From Dioscorea cayenensis subsp. rotundata (lineage: Eukaryota > Streptophyta > Magnoliopsida > Dioscoreales > Dioscoreaceae), in contig NC_052490.1 of the NCBI RefSeq assembly GCF_009730915.1, positions 31,186,625 to 31,250,624 on the forward strand: a stretch of DNA of 64,000 nucleotides, in the 5' to 3' direction. The position numbers and the translations under genes were made by a program. The notes beneath the pieces were generated by a model. The model had not been told where the DNA came from, searched no databases, and saw only the letters and a program-made list of their open reading frames with translations. Below, piece after piece: positions 9,423 through 23,400 of this stretch (position 1 is the first letter of the stretch; the number at the start of each line of letters is the position of its first letter).

Positions 9423-12294
9423 TCATTTACAGACTGACGATAAGTAGAAGTTCCAAAATATTGAACAGGTGGACATGAACGCAACACGAGTAGAGAGAGG
9501 AACCAACCTGAAATGAAAATAACATGTATGAAAAAGTAGATGTCACACAAGAGTTGTACTATCAATCAAACAACTTATAATCAATGAAAAATTCCAAAAA
9601 CAATGTGATGTACAGTGTAGTCATAAGTTTTTATAGGGTGGTAACTTCTGTGAGTAGAAGCACAAATATTCTAATCAAACACAAAAGTTAATTGATCAAT
9701 TCATCCATGCTCATCGTGAACATGTGAAAAATTGAAGCTTCTTTCATATATTCTTCTGGTCTTGGCAAATTCTAACATCAAGGAATGCTAACATGGTTAT
9801 TTGGTACTATCACACATACAAAGCAAAAATCAAGCGTAAATACAGTGGAGGTAAATAACCTAGGAGGTCTAACATTGAGGGAAGACAATGGAAAACCAAT
9901 TTATGGAGAGAAAATTTTAACAAGTATCGAATAAATAAACTACTTGAAAGCCTACATTATGTATTAACAACTTGCAAAATCACTACAGGAAAACAAAAAA
10001 GTTCAATCATGGTCAAAGTAACTTACCCAAAATTTAGTATGGTGACAGGAATCCAGAACCTAAAACCTTCATCCACCAACAAAAAAAAAAGGACAGAGTT
10101 AATGAGTTTAGATGTGAATTGCTATAGCAATGAAGGAGATGACAAGATTAGAATGACAATCACCATAAAGAAGTGTAGGAAGAGCATCCTTCTGGTATTT
10201 GTTAGGCAGGTCAGATAACTTCCCAAGCCATAAATTATTCCATGCAAAGATAACAGCAATAACAGATGGACCAAGTATAATCTGGTTCAGCAGAACCTGA
10301 AATAAGTTTAGATGCAACCATACATGATTGATTACTTGTCAAAAACTCTGTAATCTGTATAGGTTCAACAATTGAGTTTGTATAACCATACCTTCACTGA
10401 TAAGTTTACCAATGTTGGGTTAGGCATACAACGATCAAGAAACTGATACCACACATATGTCCCTGGGCCATAGAGAAGAAACCCATAGGAAGCCATTCGC
10501 ATGGCGCGAAGCCAATCATAAGTTGGCTGAAATGTTGAGGCGTCCTGTAAGCACAGTAAACTCAGACAGAGCTATCAGTGCAAGAAATAACAAGAATGGA
10601 GGACAGCATAGCAATTATGTTGAAAATCTTAAGTTCTTAACAAACACCTACAATCAGGTAGCATAGACAAAGAATAAATAAAAAAAATGAAGTTGTAAAT
10701 TTTTTAAATTTTGAGACAAATTTGAAGTTTCTCTCTTTCAATAGAGTTTTATCCTTACATAAAACTAGGAGATACAAAAAAGAATATGATAAACAAAATG
10801 CAGTCAAAATCCCAGTTACCCCAGCTCCTGTTCCACAGATGCACAAATTGAAGTTAATTCAGTGCAAAATAAAATGGTTAGGTACTAGTTAAAACTCAAT
10901 CCATCAACACACAACCTAACATTAAACTCATTTGCTTGTCCTGTCTCCCCATCAAAGAGATCATCAAGAATGAATCTCGCAAGATGCATGTCCACTAAGG
11001 GGGATTTCTATTACCAAAAACAACGAGGGGAGATCATGACATCTATATTCACAGAGTTCAATAAAAATGCACATGTCTTTCCATTCTTCTCTCATTATCA
11101 TATTGATTTTCATCGCTATCAATGCATGGCCAATACATATGAGGCAAAGCTAGGTATTTGTTTCCATTCTATATTTAGATTCAAAACAATAAGTGTCCAA
11201 ATTGGACATCATGTTTTTCTCTCTTTACTTTGTTGAGCCAAGAATAAACAAATGATCCACCTCCATACAAGACAAGGCAAATCGCTCAACTTTGGTTAAA
11301 TCATAGTTGTCAGAAATATACAATGCATATTCTGATGCACAAACACAAGGTTATAAATCCAAGATCCATTCGCAATCTCATCACAAGAAAGACCAACCTT
11401 CATTGGTTTCAAGTTTCTTTGAGCTTTTAAATAGACTAAAAATGACACATGATTTTTTTCCCCAAACCAAAAAAAAAAAAAGATGAAGACGACATGTGAC
11501 AATAACTTGGAAAGTTTAAGAGGAGGGAAAGGGAGTCTCTTTTCCCTTCTTTCAAAATCTAAAACTATTTCATGCCATGTCCAAGAGACGAACAACCTAA
11601 CATAAAGGCTCCTCATTTATTGATTTTTGGTAACAAATGAATTCCAAAAAAGCGGAATTTTCTTAAATTGATGGAAATTAAAGTAGGAATAGAATCCTTT
11701 ACTCCACACAACCGCAATCCTCCAATTCTTTAACTTTTACATCAAGTTCCAATTTTCTCACAAAATCTGATTTTCACCACTCATTATAATGTGCATCCAA
11801 ATGGGTCCGGCGGTCCCAAACAACAACCAAGACAAACAGATAAGCTATCAAAGCCACAGAAATCAGGGAGATACTAGGAATCCATTCGATCTACTGACTA
11901 ATTTCTCAATGATAAAAAAAAAGGGCAAAAATCAAGCAAAATGCATAGCTGCACAAAGGCACACCCAAAATTAGAAATCAGAGCTTCAAAGCAGCATCCT
12001 CAAGGATTAGATTTGCAGAAAAGAAGGTTCTTGACTGACCTTATCCTCCGCATTCGACCCGGCAGGCGGACGACAAGGAAAGAGGAGGTCACGGGCTTGA
12101 GCGATGGTGTCGCCAGCGAGAGTGAGAGAGGAGGCAACGGCGGCCTGCTTAAAGGGGAAGTCAACCATAGACCAGCCACTCGTCGTGCGGCCTCCGATGG
12201 AGGATTCCGATGAGGATTTGGTGCTTTTCCGGCGAGGGTTTCGGCCTCTCGCGCGGAAGCTCCGCCAGAATCCCCCGCCTCCCAATGCGTCCAT
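9423..12294 (-). CDS. Mpv17/PMP22-family membrane protein
   Basis: Five exons on the minus strand: 12294-12040, 10544-10392, 10296-10164, 10066-10027 and 9507-9423, giving 221 residues. All junctions keep frame and have GT-AG signals. Family hallmarks appear in order: SSLTLAGDTIAQ (first membrane segment), TYDWLRAMRMASYGFLLYGP, YVWYQFLDR, the NQIILGPSVIAVIFAW segment, RFWIPVTILNFG, and the terminal VPLSTRVAFMSTCSIFWNFY followed by LSSVCK. Mpv17/PMP22 proteins are small four-helix proteins of the inner mitochondrial or peroxisomal membrane, linked to metabolite passage and stress tolerance. The exact substrate is unknown. The first 45 residues are basic and Ser-rich, compatible with an organelle-targeting stretch. 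An upstream in-frame ATG at 12336 would add 14 residues (235 total). Intron 1 is about 1.5 kb and holds no clear transposon. Confidence 0.9.
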
Positions 12295-12336
12295 TTTCCA
12301 AGTCCTTTTCGAATTCGCCCATTCGGACACATTCAC

Positions 12337-12466
12337 CAGCCTTTTCTTTTATAACCATTATTTCCTAAATAAAACTGACAACAAATTTCTTTTATGATTA
12401 ATTTATTTTTAAAAAATTTATATATATAGGGGAAAAATTATACTAAAACGTTTTTATTTTGTTTTG

Positions 12467-12503
<37 letters not shown>

Positions 12504-13009
12504 TTACAGAAGGGCAATAATTCAGAATAATGAGCTGAGTTGCTAATGGAATGATTGATCAAACACTGGGCCCGGAAAAATATCGTCGTAGGAATGATTG
12601 ACTTGGGCCTGGTTAAGTTTGTATTTTGTTCCCCTGATCGAAGAATAATGATCATTTTTATTTTTATAATTTATCTCATAATTTATTTTTTCATTAATTT
12701 TATCTTAATTATATTTAAATTTAAAAAAAAATTATTTTGAATAAATTTCTGTTATACATTAAAGATATACAAATTAGATACGGCTAATATTTCTTAAAAT
12801 GCAAAAAATTATATTAAATATTTTTTAAATATAATAATATAATTAAATATTAGTAAAAAGTGCATGGGCCAAACATTATTGCTCCCTTGAGATTTAATAT
12901 TTATTAAAGTAGCTTGGCTAATTTTATAAATCATTATAACTTTGTATTTGTTTATTTAATTAAAGAATGAGTATAAATGGTATTTCCATATAATAATACA
13001 AGAGAAATA
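12337..13009. other. Intergenic with (ATT)n repeat
   Basis: Upstream side of the Mpv17-family gene. It has an (ATT)n tract at about 12468-12501 and AT-rich sequence with no recognised gene. Confidence 0.5.
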
Positions 13010-13330
13010 CTCCCTCTGTTACTTTTTAGTTGTCACATTTAACTAATTCACACCGATTAAAAAATTAGTTAAAATTAATTGATTACTTATATTTTATAAA
13101 AAAAAATTCATTACTTTCCAAAACTACCCCTATTTAAAATCCCACTAGTAGAGAATATAATTTAATGCTTAGTTGATTTTAATTTATACAAAATTGTACA
13201 AATATATTAAATAAAAGAGTAAATTTGAAAAAAAAAATTATTTAATACTGCACAAAGTTTCTAATGTGACAAATAAAAAAGAACAAAAAAGAGCTCTAAA
13301 TCATGACAACTAAAAAAAGAATGGAGAGAG
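13010..13330. mobile_element. Stowaway-type MITE, 321 bp
   Basis: It starts CTCCCTCTGTTACTTTTTAG and ends as the inverted copy ...CTAAAAAAAGAATGGAGAGAG, flanked on both sides by TA (13008-13009 and 13331-13332). The outer CTCCCTC(C/T)GTT with a TA target is the signature of Tc1/mariner-derived Stowaway MITEs. Inner parts also pair (TTGTCACATTTAACTAATT against AGTTTCTAATGTGACAA-like sequence). No coding capacity. Confidence 0.85.
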
Positions 13331-13332
13331 TA

Positions 13333-16299
13333 CTATTTATCACGAAATTCAATACAAATACTAACCCAAAATTAGAGTTAACATTCTTAGTTCCGAGATT
13401 AGCAACCCCGGCTTTGGGGATAATATTAGTGTGTGATTTTTAGTGTAAGCTATTTGTGATAAATAGCATTACTCATAATGTAATAGTATGTTTATGTGGT
13501 TAACAAAATTTGCTTAAAAATCACTAATATAGGTTTGCTCTAAATGGTAAAAGTGAAAAAAAAAAAATCCCTCGGGTAAGCAATTTTTCTAATTTTTATG
13601 TATTTTGCTCGTGGCGTTAGGTAGATAAATAATAATAATAATAATAAAGGTAGTCGCTGGAGATTCATCTCAGGCATCTCATGGTACTACTCTCAATGTG
13701 AGTGACAGCTTGGAAGGGCCCATGGCTCAAATATCTTCTCTTATATTAGTCTCTTATCTTTATGGCCTCTCTTATTATATGTACTTTTGTTTATCATTTC
13801 ACATGATAATTATGATATATCATTCCATAAATAAAAAATAAAAAATAACATCCCTATTCAAGATGAACTTTTTTTTTTCAATGTTTTTAACTTTGTAGCA
13901 TTTGGAATTTATGCACAAGTACTTTCTTCCATATATTTATCTTTTAATCAATCTTGATAATTTTTGGATCAAGTGGTAATTAATTGAGTTCAGATAAAAC
14001 ACAAGCAATCCACTATTAAATTTAATTATTTAGGTATTGACATTGTTTTTGTTTTTTTGTTTTGTTTTTGTTTTGTATTTGTTTTATTTTTAATTTTTTG
14101 ATAAAAACATGTTTGAATACTGTAACTGTTGTGTATTTTAAAAACTGAAAGCAAAAATATGTTTATTATTATGATGTTTTTTTATCATTTATTTTCAAAA
14201 TCATATTTTTAAATTTTTTTGATAAAAATTTATTTTTTTATAGTAGTTTACTTGATTGTATTATTAAATAAATTAATAACATATACTGGTATTGTATGGT
14301 ATAAAATATATTATAAAAATTGTAACATTTGAAACAAAAAAATATTTTGAGGTTTTCCTTACAAAATTTAATATTTTCTTAAAAATATATTGTTTTAAAA
14401 TTATTTGTATTAATTTGTAAAAAATTTGATATATATATATATTATATGTTTTATCCTAGTTTATAAAAATTAAGGGTAAAACAATAATTTTTATAAATAC
14501 ATTATAAAAATATAATTTTTTATACGACATAAACTAATTTGTAAAATATCAAGCCCAAATAATAAATTTTTATAAATATTTTTCTTAAATATATATATTT
14601 TTTAAATTATTAGTATTAATTTGTAAAAAAATTGATATTTTTAAAAATAAATAATTAATAATAAAGGGAATTAAAAATAGAGAGAGAGAGAGAGGAGTAG
14701 AAGAGGAAATATTTCATAGTGAGAGAGAGTTTTGAAAATGTTTCCAAAAAAGTTGAAAAAAACATAAAAAAAATTTATTTTTCTTTTGAAAACATAGGTG
14801 TTGTTTTCAAAATTTTTTTAGAAACAAAAACACCTTACTAAACGTGTTTTTTTTTTTTTTATTTTGTTTCCAAAATTTAGAATTAGCAACAAAAATAAAG
14901 ATTTGGCAATAATGTTAAACGAGCCCATATTTATTTATTATGGGTTCTAGCCCAAAGTTAAAATCGCTCAAAATATGAATATGATGATTCCATTTTTGTG
15001 AAGACAAACTTTAATATATTTTAGTTACCACCAAATTATTTGTACAATATTATTTATTTCAGGAAAAAAAATGGGATGCCTACTTGTCATGCCTAACTAA
15101 TATCTCAATGTCTAATTTAATTAATCCCTGAGCTGGATCAATTGATGTGTTCATTAAATGTTAGATAAGTACTTTAATATGTCAAAGAATTACATAATTG
15201 TTTGAACAATATGTATGAAGAATTCTTACAGAGAAGATGCACATTTAGACATTGGATTTTTGAATGTAGTGGGTAAACTTTGAATTTATTAGAAAAACCA
15301 ATATTGGTTTTAGTATGCATTTAAGTCTTATTTTATATCAACATAAAGTATAAACAAAATTTATATTTTAAAATAGAGGGTGGCATCCCAATGAAATAAG
15401 CAATCAAATATTTGAAAACTAATAATCCATGTTAGGTTAACTTGTGCATAAATTTTGGATCTTATCCACACACACACACACTAGTTCTTCTTGCCATGCT
15501 TGTGATTGAACTATTAATTAAAGTCATCATCCTTGTCATGCCAGCAATATTTATTTTATCTCAAATTCAAAGTCCAACATGCATGATAATCTTTTACTCT
15601 TAAACAAACAGGCTCTCCCTACTAACTCCTCTTCAAATCTTCAAGTTTGATAAATTTAAGATGATCAATAAATCATTCTTAAACATACTTAAAAGATTTA
15701 ATTAACTACAAGATATATTGTTCACGGAGACAGTAAGTAATAGCAGCTTTCTTATATAAAGAGGCCATAATCACACATACAAAGATGTTTGTATTTAAAA
15801 CTTTGTGTGATGATAACCATAATGTGTTGTGGGGTTTGAAGTCCCAAAAATATTGGAAAGTGGCACTAATGTAAAAAAAAAACATCAATCATTATTAAAA
15901 TTACTTAATTTGTATAACCATGCAGTTTATCCGTATTTATTTTAAAAAAATCATCTGAATAATTTAATTATCCGCTGATTACATAAAATGAAATTAATTA
16001 AACACTAAAATTGGAGTAGATCATGGAAACAAGAAAGATTAGCATATTGTTAATTAATTCTACTTCATTGTTAGAATTGAAGTATTATTAATCGAGGACT
16101 AAATGGGATGAAGTGAGAATTTTAAGGGATCTATCATCTATATATGTAAATACGAAGAATTGAGGAGTAAAAATGAAAATTGAGTAAAATATAGAGAGGT
16201 ATATTCAAAAGAAAATCGAAAGAAAGTGGCCAATCATGGAAGGGACCCAACCGTTGTTTCGCTTTCATTCGTTGATGATCCCGAGGGACGCCGGCGACA
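13333..16299. other. Long intergenic stretch, no gene supported
   Basis: Very AT-rich spacer with homopolymer T tracts (14040-14100), a short GA run (14680-14700) and a (CA)n run near 15470. It includes the downstream flank of the WRKY gene. Only short open frames occur, none with recognisable motifs. Confidence 0.5.
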
Positions 16300-17279
16300 T
16301 CAGCACCCCGAGCTAGCCGCCGCCGTCACCGTCGCCGTGGCCGCCGCTTGGAACCCTCGACGAAACACCATCGAGCACTCCGGAAGCTCCCCCAACCCGG
16401 CGAACAGTGAGTCCTCCTCTTCCTCCTTTTCCCACTCCCTCTCCACCTTCTCCTCGCTATCATCAAGGAAAAGGATCCCGGCCGAGCAGCCGGCGATCGA
16501 TCCGTATAGCATGGTATCATCCGATCCCTCCGTCGGAGACGCAGACGGCGACGGTGATCCGACGTCAGAGAACCACACGCCGCCGAACTCTACTCCGCCG
16601 AGCATGTCACCAGCGATCAGATCCGTGAATCTCTCCTCTGGATCGGGCTGGATCGGGCCCGGATCGGCTTCCTCCACGGCCGCCGCCTTCGATTTCGGTG
16701 ACACCCGCGAGGTTACGGCGGCGCCGGCGTGCTGGTTCTTAGGGAGCGGCCAAGGGTGGTTGTGATCGGAGGAGTAGGTGACGACGAGCATGGTGGGGTC
16801 CACGCGGCTCCTCTCCACCTGCTTCCTCGCGGGACAACCTTTGGAGCTACTGCACCTATAGTAACCCCTAGAAAACAACACCATAGGGTGCCGCGCATGT
16901 TAGCCAGACCCACTAGGAACAAATCTAAACTGCGCGGAGGGAACAGGATAGGATAGTTAGGGGAGTACCTAGGGTACGGTGAACCTTTGATTGGTTTCTG
17001 GCCATACTTACGCCAAGCCCATGAGTCCGTCGGCGGCGCCGCCTCCCCGCCGGCCTTATTCCTCGGCCCATCGCCATCTCCTCCGATGGGCACCGACACC
17101 ACCCTCTTCTCAACCGTTCGCCTGCTGCTCAAAATTTTGAAACTTTCCCATCAAAATCAGAAACTCAAATCAAAAGCTCATCGGAGCAAAGCCAAGCTTT
17201 ACCTTTTCTTGGGTGAGGGGCCATCGGAGGATCCCGGCTCCTCCACCTCGTACGTTGTTGCCGTGCCGTTGTCGTCCAT
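16300..17279 (-). CDS. WRKY transcription factor, group IIe
   Basis: Three exons on the minus strand, 17279-17203, 17127-16969 and 16867-16300, encode 267 residues. The DNA-binding domain has WRKYGQK at 64-70 and a C2H2 zinc finger C84-x5-C90-x23-H114-x1-H116. The intron after YPR79 is at the position typical of WRKY domains. The stretch [12 protein letters not shown] followed by [14 protein letters not shown] is characteristic of group IIe (WRKY65/69/35/14 type). The C-terminus is acidic ([10 protein letters not shown] around 225-240), as in this group, and may activate transcription. WRKYs bind W-box DNA in the nucleus. Exon 2 may start at 17127, 17124 or 17121 because three CAG acceptors lie in tandem, giving products that differ by one or two residues. 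The exons are GC-rich and strongly open antisense, which creates false ORFs on the plus strand. Confidence 0.95.
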
Positions 17280-17450
17280 GATCAAATCAAGCCTCTTAAT
17301 TTCCAAACATAAAGACAGAGAAAGAGGAAGAGAAGTGGGTTAAGTTAAGAAGGGCGGCTCTATAAGGGTAGAATGCGTCGTCCTTTTTGAGCTTATAATA
17401 AAGAAAGTGAATATTTAAGCAGGTATTAATTTGGGAGTTCTCGTCTGCAT

Positions 17451-17452
<2 letters not shown>

Positions 17453-17487
<35 letters not shown>
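17453..17487. repeat. (GA)n tract upstream of WRKY gene
   Basis: About 35 bases of AG repeat, 175 bp upstream of the WRKY start codon. GAGA tracts in plant 5' regions can bind BPC proteins, but a role here is only a possibility. Confidence 0.85.
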
Positions 17488-17489
<2 letters not shown>

Positions 17490-20400
17490 GGGGTGGACGT
17501 GGGGGCAAACTCCCAACTAAACTATTCATATTCAAAGAAGTGACAGTGACGTCCTTGCGTATAAAACCATTTCTTTAGTTTCGTTCCCATTTGGATTGAT
17601 TGATTTTGAGAGAGATAGAAAACGAGGTGTAATTTTTAAAAAAAAAATTAAATTAATATATAATATAATATATATAATATTTAGTGGTGATTAGGAAAAC
17701 AAGGTGGTGATCCGGCACATGCTTCTTACTTCTCTGCTTCTTGTTTCCTGGTATGGATTCTTTTTTATTTATTTATTTATTTATTTATTTTTCTCTTTTT
17801 TTCTCCTCGGCCTGCAGCATCTCTTGATCTCTTCATTCTCTTCTTGTTGGATTTTAACTCTACTTCTCTAGTGTTTTTTTTATCCATTTGTTTGTTAGGG
17901 TAGAAATAGAGTAAATTTAGATCAAATAGCTTTAAAGTAAAGTATAGCACAATTTTATTTTATTATTATTTTTTTTAAGATAAGGTGAAATGTAATAAAA
18001 TATCTTTTTAATTAGCGTGATTTATTCATTTTTTTCAAAAAAAAAAAATGTAATAAAAAATGTAATTAAATACTACGTAACGTTATAAATTTTTTGTATA
18101 CTAAAATTAAGGTGCAAAGATTTTGTAAAATTACAGCACAATCAAAAGCTAAAATTATTTTTAATTAAAAAAAAAATTGGTCAAATTACCTTTAATATAT
18201 TTGAGATCAATAAATACTGTTTATTGAAGATAAAAGATGACATAAAAATAATTGTACTATAACTTAACCACTTATATTATGTTTTATTACTTGTGTTATT
18301 TCTATGCGTGCATCAAACAGACCCATAAGATTTACATTTAATTTCTATTGCATGAATAACAATGTAGCAATAGAATGTTATTCTTATATCTCTACTATTT
18401 ATTTGTTTTATTAGACGTTAACCGTTAAACATATGATTTGTTCATATTTAATATATATATATGTTATTTATGCAGGAGACTTTAGTATAGGGCAAAAAAT
18501 TACCGACTAATTAGTTACTCTCGCTTTTTGCCCTTTGTTATTTTATCTTTATGTGAAACTGTAACAATGCATGTGTTCGTTTAGATGGATTTTTGTATAG
18601 AAACAATGTTGCATTTAGGGTTTTGTACACCGTAAAAAGCCTTGCATTGTTTTGATTGATTGGAGCAAACAACCGTACAAGCCATCGTCTAGCAAGTGGC
18701 GGCACAAGAGTAACTCTTTGTAGCGGACCACATGAGAAGGGTCTGGATATATAGATAAAATGAGTGGGGATTAAATCATTAAAATATGCGCCTTTGTTTT
18801 TATGGTGTATTTCCCTTTGTGTACTTATCAACTTAACTTTTAATTATAATAACCGAAACAAAGTATGGTGCTTGTTTATTCCTATAATTGGAGAGATTAA
18901 AAAACTACTAACTTTGCTATTACTATTATAGGGTAGTGTTATAATAATAGAAGTGTACCAATTATGGTTAATAATCTTCTAATTATAAATTTTTTTTGTC
19001 ATATAATATTGGATGGAAAAAACTACTATTTTTCCCGTAATAGATTTAATGTATATTGTGTGAACAGTATCAGTGAACATAAGTCTTACACACTTTATAG
19101 TGAGTTACCATGTACTATCAATAATTTCAAACATAAGTCTAAAACTTGTAAACATAAATTTAAAAATTATATTAATACTCTAAAAAAACTCTTTTTAATA
19201 TGACCAAATTATCCATCATTTATTTTCGATGTTCATATTTTTAAATCTTCCTCATTAAATGTAATATCTGCAAATCTTGTGGACTGAACATAAAATATTA
19301 AAAAAAAAAAAAAAAACTTTTTTGATATATATAATAAGATGTAATACTACTTTTAACTAATTAATTATAGGATAGAAGTTTTTGAAAGCAAACAATTCCT
19401 TTGTTTTTCATGAATTTGAAATATATAGCATCAGCATGTGTTAGTAGTTGGATTGTTTGAAACTAAACCTTGATCTCTGAAAATATTATATAAATACAAA
19501 AAACGCGGTTTGGTTAAGTATGACATTTAATTAATCTTTAATATTTTGGACAGTATCACTCCCCCTTTTTACTTCATTAATCCACCGGCTCTCATGGACC
19601 GCTTCCTGCTCCGTTTATTAAGATTAATTAAAGAAACTATTATTCATTATATTAATGGCAACACTCAATCATGTCACATATCTTATTCATCAATTTGCAT
19701 TAAAATTTTGAACCCAAGTTACTCATGGCATATGATAATGCCATACTTTTCTTTTCATTAACAATCAGGTACAAAATTTATATTTATTTAATACATTAAA
19801 TAAATGTGTAGGAAATAAGAAAAGTAAGAACACTATTTTGGCTCAATTTAAAAAATATCTAAAAAAAATAAATTCAATGTCAATGATGAATACTGTAATG
19901 AGTGTAATGACAATAGGCTAAAAAGAGAATACTATGTATGTTCAAAGTCCACACTATTTTTATTTTTTATTTTTAATAAGGCTATTACTTGCATAATGCA
20001 TCACAGGTACTAGCATTTATAAGTTTTAAATATCTATGCTTCCAAAAAGTCTAAAGTCTGACCCTCGCTTTCAAATTTTCAATAAGAGTTACATTGTCCA
20101 AAAGGATGAAAATGTGAAATTTCGCTGTACTTTCCTCATTTGAATTTAAGGCTTTCTAGAAGCTGTGTGTTTGTTTTTTAATAAATAAATTCAAGTTGGC
20201 TAAGAGATCTCATTAGTGGGCGGGCCAATGGAAAAACAAGGCGCCAGTGTTTATTTGTTTCTCAGTGAAACTTCTTCATATGTGGGTTTGGTTCATTTCA
20301 ACTAATATTTGGTAGAAAGTTTTTAAAATAAACAACATATCAATTCAGAACTGATGGGTAATATTAGTTATGTGTTGTTATGTTTAATTTGATGTAATTT

Positions 20401-23400
20401 ACGTGATCAAGTGAGTCAAGCTAGGGACTTTCGTCTTTTTTGTAAAAAAAAAAAATTTGCCTTTATATATATACACGTACGGTTGTGTGTCCACAGTCAC
20501 AAACCATGGCCGATAAAAGCCTGTGCCTAAGGTCCCTTCATCGTTTTTGTTTTTGTTTTTATTTAAAAATGACGACAAGCACCGCTATACAAAAAGATGT
20601 TAGATAGAGAAGCCATTATGGTAGTGTATAAATTATGGATGTCTAATGAGATCATAATTCCACAATGGTAAACCTCATTATCTTGCAACGATGGAGAGGT
20701 AGGTATAGTTAAAAAATGCAGTGGATTTTAAATTATAATGTAGCTGTAATTACTGAATTTAAAAAATATAAGGATTGTTAAATCTAGTGTTTGGTTTGAT
20801 GTAGTTGGAATGATGGATTATAAAATTTTGTGTTTGGTGGGAGAAATTTATAAATATAGATTTTGAAAATATTATTTAGTTCGATATATTTATATGATAT
20901 AAATACTATTGGTGTGGTTACCCCACGTTGATTCAACATTAAATATACAATTAAATATTACCAGTAACAAAAATAATTATACATATAATTATTTTATTTT
21001 AATATATAATTATGTTTTCATTACACTTTATTGTTAATTTTAATAATTATATTAAATATAGTACATAATTTATGATTTTTTAAACAAATTATTGATAAAA
21101 ATATAAAAATATACTATTTTTTATTTTACATGATGGAAAATCTTAGCATACCAAACAAAAAATTAAAAATAAAAAATTTGTAAAATAATAAAAACTTAAA
21201 AAAATTTATAAATTAAAAAAAAAAAACAAAGATAATAATAAATCTAGATTTCTTATTATCCTGTCAAAATCTTAGTCTGATAGATAATAAAAAAATAAAA
21301 ATTCCATATCACATGACACCACGTGCAATACTCTCTTAAAATTATAAAGTACAGGAGTTTGAACTATGCCCGATTTAGTTGTAGTTACAAATACAGCTAA
21401 ATCCATCACCACTATAGTTGTAACTACTTTGAATTTCTCAAATCCACTCAAATAAACTTCAAATTTTAAATTTTAAAAGATGTTGTAATTCCAGTTACAT
21501 GTACTTTTAAATACGGCCAAACAAACACACATTTAACCTTTTTTATTTTATAATTTTATTCATTTTAAATTTTTAAAATATATAAAGAAAATGATGCATT
21601 AAAAAAGATGCCACAATCAGCTGATGCTGCAAAAGCTTGATTGGGAAACAAAAAGTCAAGTTATAAGGAGAATGTTAAAACAAAATTAGAGGATTCTTCA
21701 GCGCTTATCTGGTTCAACTAAAGGATAAGCATTAGAACATTGAGCACGGGTGAGTGTTTTCTTCAAAAGGACATTGGGATCCATCAACCATCAATGACTA
21801 AACAAGGACCAACAACTGATCCCTTGTTTTATCTGATAGATTAATGCTCCTTCATGATCTAATTATATATATATATTATTTGGTAGGGAAATGGGGACAT
21901 GTATATTGGCCTCTTGTTGAATAAAATGCATTTAATTTTTACCTGCAATTTTGATTGTCAACAAGTACACAATCATGCAGGAAAAGATATAATACCGCCT
22001 TCATGTGTAGGATTTAAGCAGTTTAAGGTACTGAAATTAAGAGCAACAATAGTACCATCAATATTGGTGGATTTAGTTTGACTTATGATCATTGTGCAAT
22101 TTAATTAATACAAATCAGGAACCTCCATTTGTCATTTCCAAACAATGATCAACTATTAGTTGGATGTCTCAAGACAATTATCTCTAAAAATTCTAATATC
22201 CATGTTCTCCCATTTACTTAAACTTTCATCTTCATCTTCTTCTTCTTCTTCTTATTATTATTAAATTAACATAGTTGGTGCAAACCAACTAGAAATAAAA
22301 ACGATCCAAATATATGATAAAGGGTGAAAGTTAACAATGTTTAGGAATCATGATCACAAGTGTTTGCCTCCATTTTTTTTTAAAAAAAAAATGGATAAAT
22401 TATTCAAAATGCATGTATGAGAAAAAGCAAGCAAGCAAGACATTTAGTACAAAAGAATTAAAGTCAGGTAAAATTGCAAAAAATGGTCAGGAGACACCAT
22501 AATAATAGGAGAGGAAGTGGGGAAGCATGACATGGCCTTCATGAAATTATTGCCCAAAAAAGTCATTTGTCTATCTCTGCAATGCCAATATATATATATA
22601 TATATATATATATGAAGTGCATGTCAGGGATTTTAAATTAATTCCATGATTGGAGAAAAGGTGCATATAAAATAAAACCAGAATAATTCCCATCTTAAGT
22701 CATCAAATTAAGGTTCCACCAATCTTTCGTATGGTTTCTTAAAAAGGATTTATGAGTGGAATCAAGCTGCAGTTATTTGTTATATTTAGTTTGTGGCTCA
22801 TAAAGACAACTTGTGGGCTAATTATATACATATTTGAAACAAAGCTTAATAACCTTAGTTTCTGGTGTATCATTAAATACAATTTGGGAATGCAAGTAGT
22901 TATATATATATATATGTCCAGCTTAGAGAGATTGTTTAAGCCTATGTTAAAGTATGAATTAGGCAATGTAAAAGTTTTTCATTTTAGTTTGACCCATGGC
23001 TAAGTGGTGTTTCTGTGAGGTTGATATAGCCAATTTAGAGATTGTTAAGACAGCAAATTAAGTATATCAATTATGGAAAAATAGTACATGGATAATGCTT
23101 ACAATTGATCAGGATGACAAATTAATTTAATTAGGTCAAGGATTATGTTAAACAAAACTATTACTTTTATAATGTATAAGGGATAGGATTATTTGGGCTT
23201 GTGATACCAGGAGAATATTTTGTGAAAGGTGCTTGAAATTAAAGAGTTTTCTGTGGTTAGTGCTACAAATTAAAGAGGATCATGATTGAAAAGAAACTAC
23301 AAAATTAGAAAACTTTTTCTGATGCAACTTGTTCTTAATTGATGTGGTGCTATGGAGGAAATATATATAGATCATTTTTTTTCAATGCAGTTTCTCAAAT

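Noticed and set aside
12000-12397. Plus-strand and alternate-frame ORFs over the first Mpv17-family exon
   Set aside because: They are shadows of the GC-rich minus-strand exon, whose frame joins the downstream exons and matches the family.
16226-16765. A 179-residue plus-strand ORF
   Set aside because: It is antisense to the WRKY C-terminal exon. Its Ser/Pro/Asp-rich content is what the complement of the WRKY acidic tail produces.
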